Positions 38,911 through 47,289 are shown, counted from the first letter of the stretch. The stretch: DNA of 64,000 nt from Gillisella terrae (GCF_004801395.1 NZ_SSOA01000004.1:1-64000), one strand, 5' to 3'. The notes: generated by a model not told the origin, from the letters alone. Numbers and translations are program-made.

Positions 38911-39017
38911 TACTGCATAATTCCTTAAATCGGAATCGATTTAAGGTGAAAATTATGCAGCAGATTAAAAACGTTACAGCGTCCTTTGTGCGTTTTATAA
39001 AACGCACGGCGCTGTAA
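38911..39017. repeat. Composite palindromic repeat A+B, copy 2
   Basis: Module A (38912-38963) is identical to copy 1 over about 50 bases. Module B (about 38974-39017) keeps the TACAGCGTCCTTTGTGCG arm, but its inner hairpin reads GCGTTTTATAAAACGC instead of GCGCCATATTTGGCGC, a compensated change that preserves pairing. It lies between dsbB and the HNH gene. Confidence 0.85.
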
Positions 39018-39086
39018 AAGTACGTGAGCACTGGAAGCGCAGAAAACGCCATTTGCAGCCCATTGGCGTGAATTTTAGACCGCCTG

Positions 39087-39644
39087 TCAGGGCTGAAGTT
39101 CAGAATCCCAATAAAGATAATCCACCCAGCTTTCATGCAGATAGTTGGGTGGGAAAAGCCTGCCATTGTTGTGCAAATCCTGCACGCTTGGCTGATAGGG
39201 TTTTTGCGCCGGAAACATCCCGGCCTGTTTTGGCAGTTTGGAGCCTTTGCGCAAATTGCAGGGTGAGCAGGCCGCGACCACGTTCATCCAGGTGGTTTCA
39301 CCGCCATGGGCGCGTGGAATGACGTGATCAAAGGTCAGATCGTCGTGAGATCCGCAATATTGGCATTGAAACTTGTCACGCAGAAACACGTTAAAGCGGG
39401 TGAAGGCCGGGTTGCGCGTTGGCTGCACATAGGTTTTCAGGCTGACCACACTGGGCAGCCGCATGGAAAAGCTGGGTGAGCAGACCGAATGATCATATTC
39501 GGCAATGATGTTCACACGGTCAAGAAAGACCGCCTTGATCGCGTCCTGCCAGGACCAGAGCGATAAGGGATAATAACTCAGTGGCCTATAATCAGCGTTT
39601 AAAACCAACGCTGGCAAGGACTGTGGTGAAACTGCAATCGTCAA
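39087..39644 (-). CDS. HNH endonuclease
   Basis: This 185-residue protein has a treble-clef HNH domain at about 90-135. C94/C97 and C126/C129 bind the structural zinc, and DHVIPRAHGG (D106-H107) with N121 and N130 form the metal-dependent nuclease core. This stand-alone family is conserved across bacteria; its target is unknown. The start is TTG at 39644 with AGGAG eight bases upstream. Confidence 0.9.
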   Translation of the reverse strand: MTIAVSPQSLPALVLNADYRPLSYYPLSLWSWQDAIKAVFLDRVNIIAEYDHSVCSPSFSMRLPSVVSLKTYVQPTRNPAFTRFNVFLRDKFQCQYCGSHDDLTFDHVIPRAHGGETTWMNVVAACSPCNLRKGSKLPKQAGMFPAQKPYQPSVQDLHNNGRLFPPNYLHESWVDYLYWDSELQP

Positions 39645-39749
39645 GGCGTTCTCCTGATCGATTAGGCATCTTCTTCCATCTATATTCGGCAGCCTGTTAC
39701 AGGATTATGAAACCCAACATAGAAGTAAGCAGATGATTCTCCACAATGA

Positions 39750-40397
39750 TTACAAAGGCAAGGCCTCACGTGAAAAATTTGCGGCATAAAAGGCCCAAAA
39801 CAACCGCGCAGCAATAGAGCGGTAGGGCTGCCAATCCCGTGAAATCATTTGGGTTGTGGCAATATCGGGCCGATCTTTGAGGCCAAGCCCCTGCCCCACC
39901 GCCGTGCGCAGCGCCACATCGCCGGCCGGAAACACATCTGCGTGACCGCCGCAAAACATCAAATAAACCTCAGAGGTCCAAAGCCCAATGCCGCGAAGCC
40001 GAGAAAGCTCGGCAATCGCCACCTCGACCGGCTGATCCAGCACCGTGAGAAGATCAATCTCCCTGGCCAGCACCGCGTGCGACAAAGCCGTCAAACAGGC
40101 ATGCTTGGCCCGTGACAAGCCCAAGGCCAAAGCGCGATCGCTCAGCGCCAGATAGGCTTGCGGCGAAGGCTCGACCATTGCCGCCGTCAAGCGTCCCCAA
40201 ATGGCCTGGGCGCTGGCCCGCGACACCATTTGTGACACGATAATGGAGGCAAGCCCGGCAAAACCCGGTTCAGACAGGCGAAGCGGCAGGGGACCGGCGA
40301 TTTGGGCAATCGGCACAAGCCTTGGGTCTTGTATCAAGAGATGCGTCAATCCATCGGCAATATCCGCATCCGATTGAATGCGACTGTGAGGCTTCAT
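39750..40397 (-). CDS. DNA-3-methyladenine glycosylase 2 family protein (AlkA-like)
   Basis: This 215-residue base-excision repair glycosylase has a helix-hairpin-helix-GPD fold, with LSRLRGIGLWTSEVYLMF as the hairpin region and the catalytic aspartate in FPAGDVALRTA (about residue 168). It lacks the N-terminal domain of E. coli AlkA, as many rhizobial and yeast Mag1-type members do. AGGAG precedes the ATG. It is divergent from gluQRS with only about 20-35 bases between starts. Confidence 0.9.
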   Translation of the reverse strand: MKPHSRIQSDADIADGLTHLLIQDPRLVPIAQIAGPLPLRLSEPGFAGLASIIVSQMVSRASAQAIWGRLTAAMVEPSPQAYLALSDRALALGLSRAKHACLTALSHAVLAREIDLLTVLDQPVEVAIAELSRLRGIGLWTSEVYLMFCGGHADVFPAGDVALRTAVGQGLGLKDRPDIATTQMISRDWQPYRSIAARLFWAFYAANFSREALPL

Positions 40398-40418
40398 CTT
40401 TTACTCCTGCCGCAAATC

Positions 40419-41309
40419 ATGGCAGAAGAAGCCATGCCCGATCCTGATCATCACACACCCGTTTTTCGCTTTGCGCCCAGCCCCAACGGGGTTTTGCATC
40501 TGGGGCATGCGCTGTCGGCATTGTTGAATGCCGAACGCGCAAAAGCAACGGGCGGTCGCCTGTTGTTGCGAATGGAAGATATTGACATTGGCCGCTGCAC
40601 GCCAGCCTTTGAGCAAAGTATCAGGGATGATCTGAGCTGGCTTGGGCTGACTTGGGAAGAGCCGGTGCGCCGCCAATCGGAGCATATCGATGCCTATCGC
40701 GAAGCCCTTGATAAACTGACATCCCTGGGCTTGATTTATCCCGCCTTTCTTAGCCGTGGCGAGATCAAGGCACATGCAAAGCGCGCCGCTGACCGCGGCC
40801 ACTCATGGCCGCGCGACCCGGATGGCGCGCCCCATTATCCCGAATTCGAGCGCGATCTGGACCCGGCAACCGCACAACAGCGCATTGCGAAGGGTGAACG
40901 CCACAGCCTGCGGCTCAATATGACCAAGGCATTGTCTTTGCTGAAAGCCCCGCTGAGCTGGACGGAAGGCACGGACAACACCACCATCGCCGCTGATCCT
41001 GCCGCCTGGGGGGATGTGATTTTATGGCGCTGGGATGCGCCCTCCAGCTATCACCTGTCGGTCGTGGTGGATGATGCCTTGCAGGGCATCACTCATGTGG
41101 TGCGGGGGCGCGATCTCTTTCACGCCACCTCGGTGCATCGGCTGCTACAAAACCTTCTCGATCTTCCAGCCCCCCATTATACCCATCATCGTCTGATTCT
41201 GGATAAGGATGGGCGAAAACTCTCCAAGAGCGAAGGCGCATCCGGGCTGGGGCATCTGCGGGCGCAAGGCCTATCACCCCTCGACATTCGCGGGTTGCTT
41301 AACCTCTGA
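40419..41309 (+). CDS. gluQRS: Glutamyl-Q tRNA(Asp) synthetase
   Basis: GluQRS attaches glutamate to the queuosine of tRNA-Asp. The 296-residue protein is a shortened glutamyl-tRNA synthetase: the HIGH-like motif is HLGH in FAPSPNGVLHLGHAL, the KMSKS-like motif is KLSKS near residue 263, and there is no C-terminal anticodon-binding domain. The start at 40419 or at 40434 (MPDPDHH) is uncertain; the longer frame from 40302 would overlap the divergent glycosylase gene. The last 36 bases overlap the convergent YihY-family gene. Confidence 0.9.
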   Translation: MAEEAMPDPDHHTPVFRFAPSPNGVLHLGHALSALLNAERAKATGGRLLLRMEDIDIGRCTPAFEQSIRDDLSWLGLTWEEPVRRQSEHIDAYREALDKLTSLGLIYPAFLSRGEIKAHAKRAADRGHSWPRDPDGAPHYPEFERDLDPATAQQRIAKGERHSLRLNMTKALSLLKAPLSWTEGTDNTTIAADPAAWGDVILWRWDAPSSYHLSVVVDDALQGITHVVRGRDLFHATSVHRLLQNLLDLPAPHYTHHRLILDKDGRKLSKSEGASGLGHLRAQGLSPLDIRGLLNL

Positions 41310-42200
41310 GTGCGGATTGGCCTCCACCTGTTGCTTGGCCTCCAAATGATGTTTTCGCAAAAAGCGCGGCCCGTTAAATTTCATCAGCGATGCATTGAAC
41401 TCTGCACCGATCAAAAACAACGCCCCCAGCATATAGAGAAAAATCAGCACCACCATGATCGAGGCAAGACCGGCGTAAGTGGCGGCATAATTGGCAAAGG
41501 TGGCGAGATAGGTGGCAAAGGCAAAAGCGCCAGCAAGCCAGAGCACCAGCGTGAGGCAAATGCCCGGCAACACTTCCCGCAGCCTGCGTTTGCCCGCGGG
41601 CAGCCACAGATGCGAAATCGTCAGGCCAATGGCCAGCAAAATCAACGTGCCAAGCACGCTCCAGCTTGAAATCATTGCCAGCACATCTTTCAGCAAGGGA
41701 AATTTCTGTTCGGCAAAGCGCAGGGCAATCGGCACCGCAATCAGCACCACACTGATCACCGCAAAGGCCATCACGCCCATCATCACAAAGCCAAGGCTGA
41801 GCAGACGGGTCAGATACCACGGCCGTGTCTCGCTCACCCGGTAAGCGCGGTTGAGCGCTGTGCGCAGCGCTTCTACGCCATTGGACGCAAAATAGGCCGC
41901 CGCCAGTACCGATATGGTCAAAAGCCCGCCGCGCGGCATGGTCAGCACCTGCACAATCTGCTCGGAAATCGGCTTGGCAATTTCCTCAGGCCAGGTGTCA
42001 AAAATGAAATGAATGGCAGTGGGTGCAAAGGTGTCGGCACCGAGCAAGCCAGCCAAAGCCGTGCCAAAAATCAAAAACGGAAAAACAGCGAGAAGAATGG
42101 AAAGGGCCACATGGCTGGCCATGGCCCAGCCATCATCCTCGGAAAAATGCCAGACCGTATCCGCCAGCACGCGATAAAGTCTCCCCAGAGAAATCCCCAT
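41274..42200 (-). CDS. YihY/virulence factor BrkB family membrane protein
   Basis: This 308-residue inner-membrane protein has six transmembrane segments between about residues 35 and 270, with the family motifs DDGWAMASHVALSILLAVFPF and a proline-glycine-rich GLASIMVVLIFLYMLGALFLIG end. The charged tail is K/E-rich. The function is unclear, although annotated as a ribonuclease BN in older literature. GGAGACGGA precedes the ATG. Its 3' end overlaps gluQRS by 36 bases. Confidence 0.88.
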   Translation of the reverse strand: MGISLGRLYRVLADTVWHFSEDDGWAMASHVALSILLAVFPFLIFGTALAGLLGADTFAPTAIHFIFDTWPEEIAKPISEQIVQVLTMPRGGLLTISVLAAAYFASNGVEALRTALNRAYRVSETRPWYLTRLLSLGFVMMGVMAFAVISVVLIAVPIALRFAEQKFPLLKDVLAMISSWSVLGTLILLAIGLTISHLWLPAGKRRLREVLPGICLTLVLWLAGAFAFATYLATFANYAATYAGLASIMVVLIFLYMLGALFLIGAEFNASLMKFNGPRFLRKHHLEAKQQVEANPHSEVKQPANVEG

Positions 42201-42295
42201 TCCGTCTCCCGTTTATGCTGTCATTGTGTGTAAACATTGCCTGCGACTTCTGAATATGGGACATGGTAGCGCGTTTTGAAGAGGAAGACCGCCTT

Positions 42296-43129
42296 ATGAC
42301 ACAGCAAAGAACCATTATCGTCACCGGCTGCTCCTCAGGAATTGGCGCTTATGCCGCGCGTGCCTTGAAAAACGACGGCTGGCGGGTTTTTGCAACGGTG
42401 CGCAATCCTGATGATCAAAAAGCGCTTGAAAATGACGGGCTGGAAGCGCTGATCATGGATTATCGCGATGAGGCCAGCATCGAAGCCTTGGTGAAAGAGG
42501 TGCTGGCGCGCACCGGCGGCACGCTGGATGCGCTGTTCAACAATGGCGCTTATGGGCAGGCGGGTGCGGTGGAGGACCTGCCAACGGCGGCTTTGCGCGA
42601 ACAATTTGAAACCAATGTGATTGGCTGGCATGATCTGACCCGGCGCATTGTGCCGGTGATGCGCGCGCAAGGCCATGGCCGGATCGTGCAATGCTCATCC
42701 ATTCTCGGGCTGTTGCCCTATCGCTGGCGGGGGGCTTATACGGCCTCAAAATACGCGCTTGAAGGATTATCGCTTACCCTGCGGATGGAGCTGGATGGCA
42801 GCGGTATTTTTGTTAGCCTGATTGAGCCGGGGCCAATCACCAGCCGTTTTCTGGCCAATTCGCTCGCCGCCGTTCAGCGCAATATCGATGTTGAAAACTC
42901 GGTGCATGCCAAAGATTACCAACGGCAACTGGCAAGGCTGACAGAAACCGGCGCGGTCAACCGCAACAAGCTCGGACCGGATGCGGTCTATAAAGTGCTG
43001 CAACACGCCTTGACCGCCAAGCGTCCGCGACCACATTATCTTGTGACCAAACCAGCCAAGCAGGGCGCGATTTTGAAACGGCTGATGCCATCAGATCTTT
43101 TCTATCGGCTCATGCGATCGCTGGATTAA
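42296..43129 (+). CDS. Short-chain dehydrogenase/reductase
   Basis: This 277-residue classical SDR has the dinucleotide motif TGCSSGIG (10-17), NNGA (82-85) and the catalytic S134/S135-Y148-K152 set (YTASK). The extended C-terminus and PVMRAQGHGRIVQCSSILG context resemble the oxidoreductase branch annotated for retinol- or steroid-like substrates, but the true substrate is unknown. I start at MTQQRT; the ATG 11 codons earlier adds a charged extension. Confidence 0.88.
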   Translation: MTQQRTIIVTGCSSGIGAYAARALKNDGWRVFATVRNPDDQKALENDGLEALIMDYRDEASIEALVKEVLARTGGTLDALFNNGAYGQAGAVEDLPTAALREQFETNVIGWHDLTRRIVPVMRAQGHGRIVQCSSILGLLPYRWRGAYTASKYALEGLSLTLRMELDGSGIFVSLIEPGPITSRFLANSLAAVQRNIDVENSVHAKDYQRQLARLTETGAVNRNKLGPDAVYKVLQHALTAKRPRPHYLVTKPAKQGAILKRLMPSDLFYRLMRSLD

Positions 43130-43169
43130 AAAAACCACACAGAATTCACCGGACGTCGGGGGGACATCC

Positions 43170-43367
43170 ATGTCAACATTCACCACCATTCTCGCCGTGA
43201 TCGTCATGGGCCTTGTCGCCCTTGTTTTGATGCGCGGCCTTTTCAACATGCTCAAGGGTGGCGATGGCAACCGCTCCAACAAGCTGATGCAATTGCGCGT
43301 GGTGTTGCAAGCCATTGCCGTGGTGCTGATTATGTTGACCCTATGGATCACCGGCGGCGGGCGCTAG
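43170..43367 (+). CDS. HIG1-type twin-transmembrane protein
   Basis: This 65-residue protein has two helices (about 3-24 and 42-60) joined by a conserved loop GLFNMLKGGDGNRSNKLMQLRV, the pattern of HIG1 (hypoxia-induced) proteins, which in mitochondria associate with respiratory supercomplexes. In alphaproteobacteria the role is inferred only. The TAG stop codon is the first element of a 41-base palindrome (43364-43404). Confidence 0.85.
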   Translation: MSTFTTILAVIVMGLVALVLMRGLFNMLKGGDGNRSNKLMQLRVVLQAIAVVLIMLTLWITGGGR

Positions 43368-43404
43368 AGTCTGTCAGGTTCAAATTGAACCAGACAGACT
43401 CTAG
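43364..43404. repeat. Near-perfect 41-base palindrome at the HIG1 stop codon
   Basis: The arms CTAGAGTCTGTC (43364-43375) and GACAGACTCTAG (43393-43404) flank an inner GGTTCAA/TTGAACC pair. The stop codon TAG is bases 2-4 of the left arm. It could act as a terminator hairpin although no U run follows. Confidence 0.75.
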
Positions 43405-43406
43405 CC

Positions 43407-43469
43407 TTCTTTATTTTCGTTTGTCTTCTCGGGAAAGCCGGATTCCACTTTTCCCTGACAAACTCTAAA
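43407..43469. repeat. Family-C repeat, copy 3
   Basis: The sequence matches the element at 33930-33996 over TTTTCGTTTGTCT, CGGATTCCACTTTTCCC and TGACAAACTCTAAA. It follows the 43364-43404 palindrome directly, and its left terminus appears to be merged with that palindrome. Confidence 0.8.
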
Positions 43470-43511
43470 AGCGCACTCTGACATTCAATCTCCAATTAAC
43501 TGCATGGTTCA

Positions 43512-44090
43512 ATGGTAAAGCTCAATAAAATCTACACCCGCACAGGCGACGATGGCACAACCGCGCTGGTGTGCGGCCCTCGCCGCCTCAAGCACGATCT
43601 GCGCGTCGAAGCCTATGGCACAATTGACGAGGCCAACAGCGCTATCGGCATGGCGCGGCTTTACACCCAGGATCAGCCGGTGCTTGATGCCATGTTGCTG
43701 CGCATTCAAAATGATCTGTTTGACCTTGGCTCAGACCTTGCCACGCCCGACACCGGCGAGACGCTGGAATGGGAACCTTTGCGCATCGTGCAGTCGCAGG
43801 TCGACCGGCTGGAAAGCGAAATTGATGCGCTGAACGCCGATCTTGAACCGCTGAAATCCTTCGTGCTGCCGGGCGGAACACCTGCTGCCGCCAATCTGCA
43901 TCTGGCGCGCACCATTACTCGGCGAGCCGAGCGTATCATGGTTGATCTGATGCAGATCCCCGGTGAAGTTCTGGCAGCACCTGCTTTGAAATACGTCAAT
44001 CGCCTGTCTGATTTTCTGTTTGTGGCCGCGCGCTACGCCAATGACATTGGCAAGGCCGATATTTTATGGGTGCCCGGCAAACACCGATAG
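43512..44090 (+). CDS. Cob(I)yrinic acid a,c-diamide adenosyltransferase, PduO type
   Basis: This 192-residue ATP:cob(I)alamin adenosyltransferase makes coenzyme B12. Hallmarks are the N-terminal KIYTRTGDDGTTAL, RVEAYGTIDEANSAIG (about 31-46) and the C-terminal VLPGGTPAAANLHLARTITRRAER. It probably supplies methylmalonyl-CoA mutase, which fits the neighbouring electron-transfer flavoprotein genes. No cobalamin riboswitch is visible upstream, where a family-C repeat lies. Confidence 0.93.
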   Translation: MVKLNKIYTRTGDDGTTALVCGPRRLKHDLRVEAYGTIDEANSAIGMARLYTQDQPVLDAMLLRIQNDLFDLGSDLATPDTGETLEWEPLRIVQSQVDRLESEIDALNADLEPLKSFVLPGGTPAAANLHLARTITRRAERIMVDLMQIPGEVLAAPALKYVNRLSDFLFVAARYANDIGKADILWVPGKHR

Positions 44091-44119
44091 ACAAAATTCA
44101 TCGAGCGGCATGCAAATAA

Positions 44120-44135
44120 TTGACGTGAACGTAAA
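44120..44135. promoter_or_regulatory. Dyad operator upstream of etfBA, LiuR-like
   Basis: TTGACGTGAACGTAAA is an almost perfect inverted repeat. It resembles the dyad reported for LiuR, a MerR-family regulator of branched-chain amino-acid and fatty-acid catabolism whose regulon commonly includes etfBA. Recognition is from memory of the consensus. It lies about 200 bases upstream of etfB. Confidence 0.45.
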
Positions 44136-44175
44136 AGTTAGATAAATCTCTCCCGATACCGGGAGGAGTAGCCGG

Positions 44176-44220
44176 ATGCCTGAGTGGATGAAACATCCGA
44201 AGGCCGGAACGAAGACCTGA
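44176..44220 (+). CDS. Possible leader peptide (14 codons) upstream of etfB
   Basis: ATG at 44176 is preceded by GGGAGGAG with seven-base spacing, as strong a Shine-Dalgarno as any in the window. It encodes MPEWMKHPKAGTKT. The ribosome site partly overlaps a small hairpin (CTCCCG/CGGGAG at 44149-44164). It lies 116 bases upstream of the etfB ATG and between the operator-like dyad and etfB. Whether it is translated is unknown. Confidence 0.35.
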   Translation: MPEWMKHPKAGTKT

Positions 44221-44336
44221 AGGATTGTAACGCACCGTTGTAATTGCGGAAAAAATGCGTATCGATGTCGCCAACCGACAATCGAAGATGCGCAAAATGG
44301 CGCTAATTACAGCCGACCGAAGCAAGGAAGGACCCC

Positions 44337-45086
44337 ATGAAGATTCTTGTGCCCGTAAAGCGCGTTGTTGACTACAACGTCAAAATTCGCGTGAAGCCCG
44401 ATGGTTCTGGCGTCGAGCTTGCCAATGTGAAAATGTCGATGAACCCGTTCGACGAAATCTCCGTGGAAGAAGCCCTGCGCCTCAAGGAAGCAGGCAAGGC
44501 ATCGGAAGTGGTGGTGGTGTCCATCGGTCCGGCCAAGGCTGAGGAAACGCTGCGCACGGCGCTGGCCATGGGTGCGGACCGCGCCATTCTGGTCGAAACG
44601 GATGCGACTGTCGAGCCGCTTGCTGTTGCCAAAATCCTCAAAGGCGTGGTCGAAGCAGAAGCACCGGGTCTGGTGATTGTTGGCAAACAGGCCATTGATG
44701 ATGATAGCAACCAGACGGGTCAGATGCTCTCTGCCCTGCTCGGCTGGAGCCAGGCAACCTTTGCCTCCAAGCTGGAAATCGGCGATGGTTCGGCCAATGT
44801 CACCCGCGAAGTGGATGGCGGTTTGCAGACCATTTCGGTTAAGCTCCCAGCCATTGTCACCACCGATCTTCGCCTCAATGAGCCGCGCTATGCCTCGCTG
44901 CCCAACATCATGAAGGCCAAGAAAAAGCCATTGGACAAGAAGACGCCTGCCGATTTTGGCGTTGATACCGCACCACGCCTGACGGTTTTGAAAACCGAAG
45001 AGCCAAGTGGCCGCAAGGCCGGGATCAAGGTCGCCTCCGTTGCTGAGCTGGTTGACAAGCTCAAGAACGAAGCTGGCGTGCTTTAA
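44337..45086 (+). CDS. etfB: Electron transfer flavoprotein subunit beta
   Basis: EtfB binds AMP and, with EtfA, carries electrons from acyl-CoA and other flavin dehydrogenases to ETF-ubiquinone oxidoreductase. The 249-residue protein starts [19 protein letters not shown] and has the signature [30 protein letters not shown] split around residues 165-195, typical of the housekeeping etfB and not of fixA. AAGGA precedes the ATG by four to eight bases. etfA follows after 22 bases. Confidence 0.96.
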   Translation: MKILVPVKRVVDYNVKIRVKPDGSGVELANVKMSMNPFDEISVEEALRLKEAGKASEVVVVSIGPAKAEETLRTALAMGADRAILVETDATVEPLAVAKILKGVVEAEAPGLVIVGKQAIDDDSNQTGQMLSALLGWSQATFASKLEIGDGSANVTREVDGGLQTISVKLPAIVTTDLRLNEPRYASLPNIMKAKKKPLDKKTPADFGVDTAPRLTVLKTEEPSGRKAGIKVASVAELVDKLKNEAGVL

Positions 45087-45108
45087 GACAGAATCGGGAG
45101 ATAAAATT

Positions 45109-46038
45109 ATGGCCATTCTTCTTCTGGCAGAACATGACAACACAAGCGTGTCTGAGCAGACCGCAAAGACCCTGACCGCCGCCACCCAGATCGGTGGCGA
45201 TGTGCATGTGCTGGTGGCAGGCTCTGGCGCGCAAGCGGCCGCCGATGCCACCGCCAAGCTCTCGGGTGTATCCAAGGTTCTGCTGGCCGACAGCGCGGAT
45301 CTTGCCAACAATCTGGCCGAGCCTTTGGCGGCATTGATCGTGTCCCTGGCACCAAGCTATGACGTGATCATTTCACCAGCCACTTCGGTTGGCAAAAACG
45401 TGCTGCCGCGCGTGGCTGCCCTTCTGGATATCATGCAGATTTCGGAAATCACCGATGTGGTTTCAGCGGACACCTTCAAACGCCCGATCTACGCTGGCAA
45501 TGCCATCCAGACCGTGCAATCAACCGATGCCAAAAAGGTCATCACCGTGCGCACCGCATCCTTTGCGGCTGCGGGTGAAGGCGGCTCAGCATCTGTTGAG
45601 GCGGTTGCAGCCGTTGCCAATCCCGGCCTGTCCAGCTTCGTGTCAGATGCCCTTTCCACCTCTGAGCGTCCAGAACTGACCTCGGCCAAGATCATCATTT
45701 CCGGTGGTCGCGCCCTTGGCTCGTCTGAGAAGTTCAAAGAGGTCATTCTGCCCGTTGCCGACAAGCTTGGTGCTGCCGTTGGTGCCTCGCGCGCAGCGGT
45801 TGATGCAGGCTACGCCCCCAATGACTGGCAGGTTGGCCAGACCGGCAAGGTGGTTGCGCCCCAGCTCTACATCGCTTGCGGCATTTCCGGTGCCATCCAG
45901 CATTTGGCTGGCATGAAGGACTCGAAAGTCATCGTTGCCATCAACAAGGATGAGGAAGCCCCGATTTTCCAGGTGGCCGATTACGGACTGGTGGCTGATT
46001 TGTTTGATGCCCTGCCGGAGCTTGAAAAGGCTCTTTGA
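45109..46038 (+). CDS. etfA: Electron transfer flavoprotein subunit alpha
   Basis: EtfA carries the FAD of the heterodimer. The 309-residue protein has the FAD-binding C-terminal domain with [11 protein letters not shown] (about 204-214), [11 protein letters not shown] and the signature [20 protein letters not shown] shortened around residues 263-282. GGGAG precedes the ATG at 45109; the frame extends back into etfB without support. It is co-transcribed with etfB. In related genomes hbd usually follows; here a 4-kb segment intervenes. Confidence 0.96.
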   Translation: MAILLLAEHDNTSVSEQTAKTLTAATQIGGDVHVLVAGSGAQAAADATAKLSGVSKVLLADSADLANNLAEPLAALIVSLAPSYDVIISPATSVGKNVLPRVAALLDIMQISEITDVVSADTFKRPIYAGNAIQTVQSTDAKKVITVRTASFAAAGEGGSASVEAVAAVANPGLSSFVSDALSTSERPELTSAKIIISGGRALGSSEKFKEVILPVADKLGAAVGASRAAVDAGYAPNDWQVGQTGKVVAPQLYIACGISGAIQHLAGMKDSKVIVAINKDEEAPIFQVADYGLVADLFDALPELEKAL

Positions 46039-46064
46039 GCGTTTTAACGACGTACATAGAAGAG

Positions 46065-46088
46065 GCCGCGCCGGATATATGGCGCGGC
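46065..46088 (+). terminator. Hairpin after etfA
   Basis: A perfect 8-bp stem GCCGCGCC/GGCGCGGC with an eight-base loop starts 26 bases after the etfA stop. There is no U run, so termination is uncertain. Confidence 0.4.
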
Positions 46089-46090
46089 AG

Positions 46091-46200
46091 CAGCTTGCTG
46101 ATAAACCTCTCGCCCGACGTTTCGTCATCATCGGGCCTGACCCGCAAATCTGTCGTGACCAACTAAGCAATCGACTTTTGTTGTGAAAGAAGCGTAGTTA
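46091..46200. repeat. RIME-like element, truncated copy
   Basis: It aligns without large gaps to the reverse complement of 2775-2890: terminus CAGCTTGCTGATAAACC, then CCGACGTTTCGTCA, TCGGGCCTGACCCG, and the unpaired part TAAGCAATCGACTTT to AGCGTAGTTA. The second palindrome and right terminus of the full copy are missing. Similarity stops near 46200, where AT-rich sequence begins. Confidence 0.65.
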
Positions 46201-46352
46201 CACTAAGAGAGATTGAAATTTCACTTGGTATTCTTTTTGCAAATATCTCAAGCGCTTGGATAGCATTTGAGATATTTTCAATGTCTTCAAGACGAGGATG
46301 CGTCAGCAGTTTCTAATCTTGATATAAGAGATCTCTATATCCGAGGCCTAGC

Positions 46353-47090
46353 ATGCTATTAGCTCAAATTAGCGACATTCATGCCAGCGATAAAAACGAC
46401 AATCTTCATCGGCTTCGCGCTGTTGTTGAATGGCTTCTATCCATCCGGCCTGACGCCATTATTGTGACAGGGGACCTGATCGATGATGATTGGATAGATG
46501 GATATAGCGAAATCGAGGCTCTCCTCGCCCAACATCAATGCCCTCTTTCTATCATACCAGGAAATTCTGATAGTCCGCATATTATGCGACAGGTTCTAGG
46601 ACAGCTTGATTGTTGGCATCATCCCTCCGCGCTCCACACTATACGAACACTCGGCAGCATCCGGGTTGTCGGAGTTGACACCCGAGTTGATGGCAAAACA
46701 TACGGAGACATCATATGTCATTTAGATTGGCTGGGTGAGACGCTCGATATCGTGAAGTCCTCAGACGAAACCACAATACTATTCACGCACCACCATCTGT
46801 TTCCAACCGGTATCGATCCGATAGACAAAATCATGTGCCTCGGCGCTGTTCAATTCGAGCAATTTATTTCCGCCCGATTAAATAAGCCAATCGCAATTTG
46901 CAGCGGCCACGTTCATCGAGCTATGTTTAGCACGATTGCGAATGTGCCAAGTTATATCTGCGGTTCTGTTTGCGCTGCAAATCCACTCCTTCTGGACGAT
47001 GTTCGCACTCCTCCAGTCACCGACCCACCAGCAATTATGCTACACGATTTTCGATCTGGGAGGCTCGTAAGCAGCAACGTGAGTATCTGA
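46353..47090 (+). CDS. Calcineurin-like metallophosphoesterase (CpdA/Icc-like), GC-poor
   Basis: This 245-residue protein has the class III phosphodiesterase metal motifs: D8-x-H10 (SDIH), G40-D41 with DLIDD, G70-N71-S-D73, H146-H148 and G-H186-V-H188. The usual histidine of GNH(D/E), thought to assist catalysis, is serine here (GNSD). Related enzymes cleave cyclic AMP or other phosphodiesters. GC content looks about ten points below its neighbours, and codons such as TTA, CTA and ATA are frequent, suggesting recent transfer. GAGG lies six bases before the ATG. It separates etfA from hbd. Confidence 0.78.
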   Translation: MLLAQISDIHASDKNDNLHRLRAVVEWLLSIRPDAIIVTGDLIDDDWIDGYSEIEALLAQHQCPLSIIPGNSDSPHIMRQVLGQLDCWHHPSALHTIRTLGSIRVVGVDTRVDGKTYGDIICHLDWLGETLDIVKSSDETTILFTHHHLFPTGIDPIDKIMCLGAVQFEQFISARLNKPIAICSGHVHRAMFSTIANVPSYICGSVCAANPLLLDDVRTPPVTDPPAIMLHDFRSGRLVSSNVSI

Positions 47091-47230
47091 GACTACATTG
47101 ACTACAAACGACATGATCTCGCCCAATATTGTAGCATGGCAAAATAAACGCAAAAACCGCCAAAAGCGAATTCGGGTAAATCCGATGCGTAAAAAAGAGA
47201 GAGCATCCTACTGATTCCATAGGATGCTCC

Positions 47231-47269
47231 CTACAGCGCTGTGCGCCATATATGGCGGACGGCGCTGTT
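47231..47269. repeat. Solo B-type palindrome
   Basis: Arms CTACAGCG and CGCTGT flank the inner hairpin GCGCCATATATGGCG. It is module B without module A, 20 bases left of a family-C repeat. Confidence 0.75.
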
Positions 47270-47289
47270 GCTCTTTATAGATTCATTTA

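Larger units (their letters stand above)
46039..46352. other. Intergenic region between etfA and metallophosphoesterase
   Basis: This 314-base gap contains the etfA hairpin, the truncated RIME-like element and about 150 bases of AT-rich sequence that probably includes the promoter of the metallophosphoesterase gene. Confidence 0.5.
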
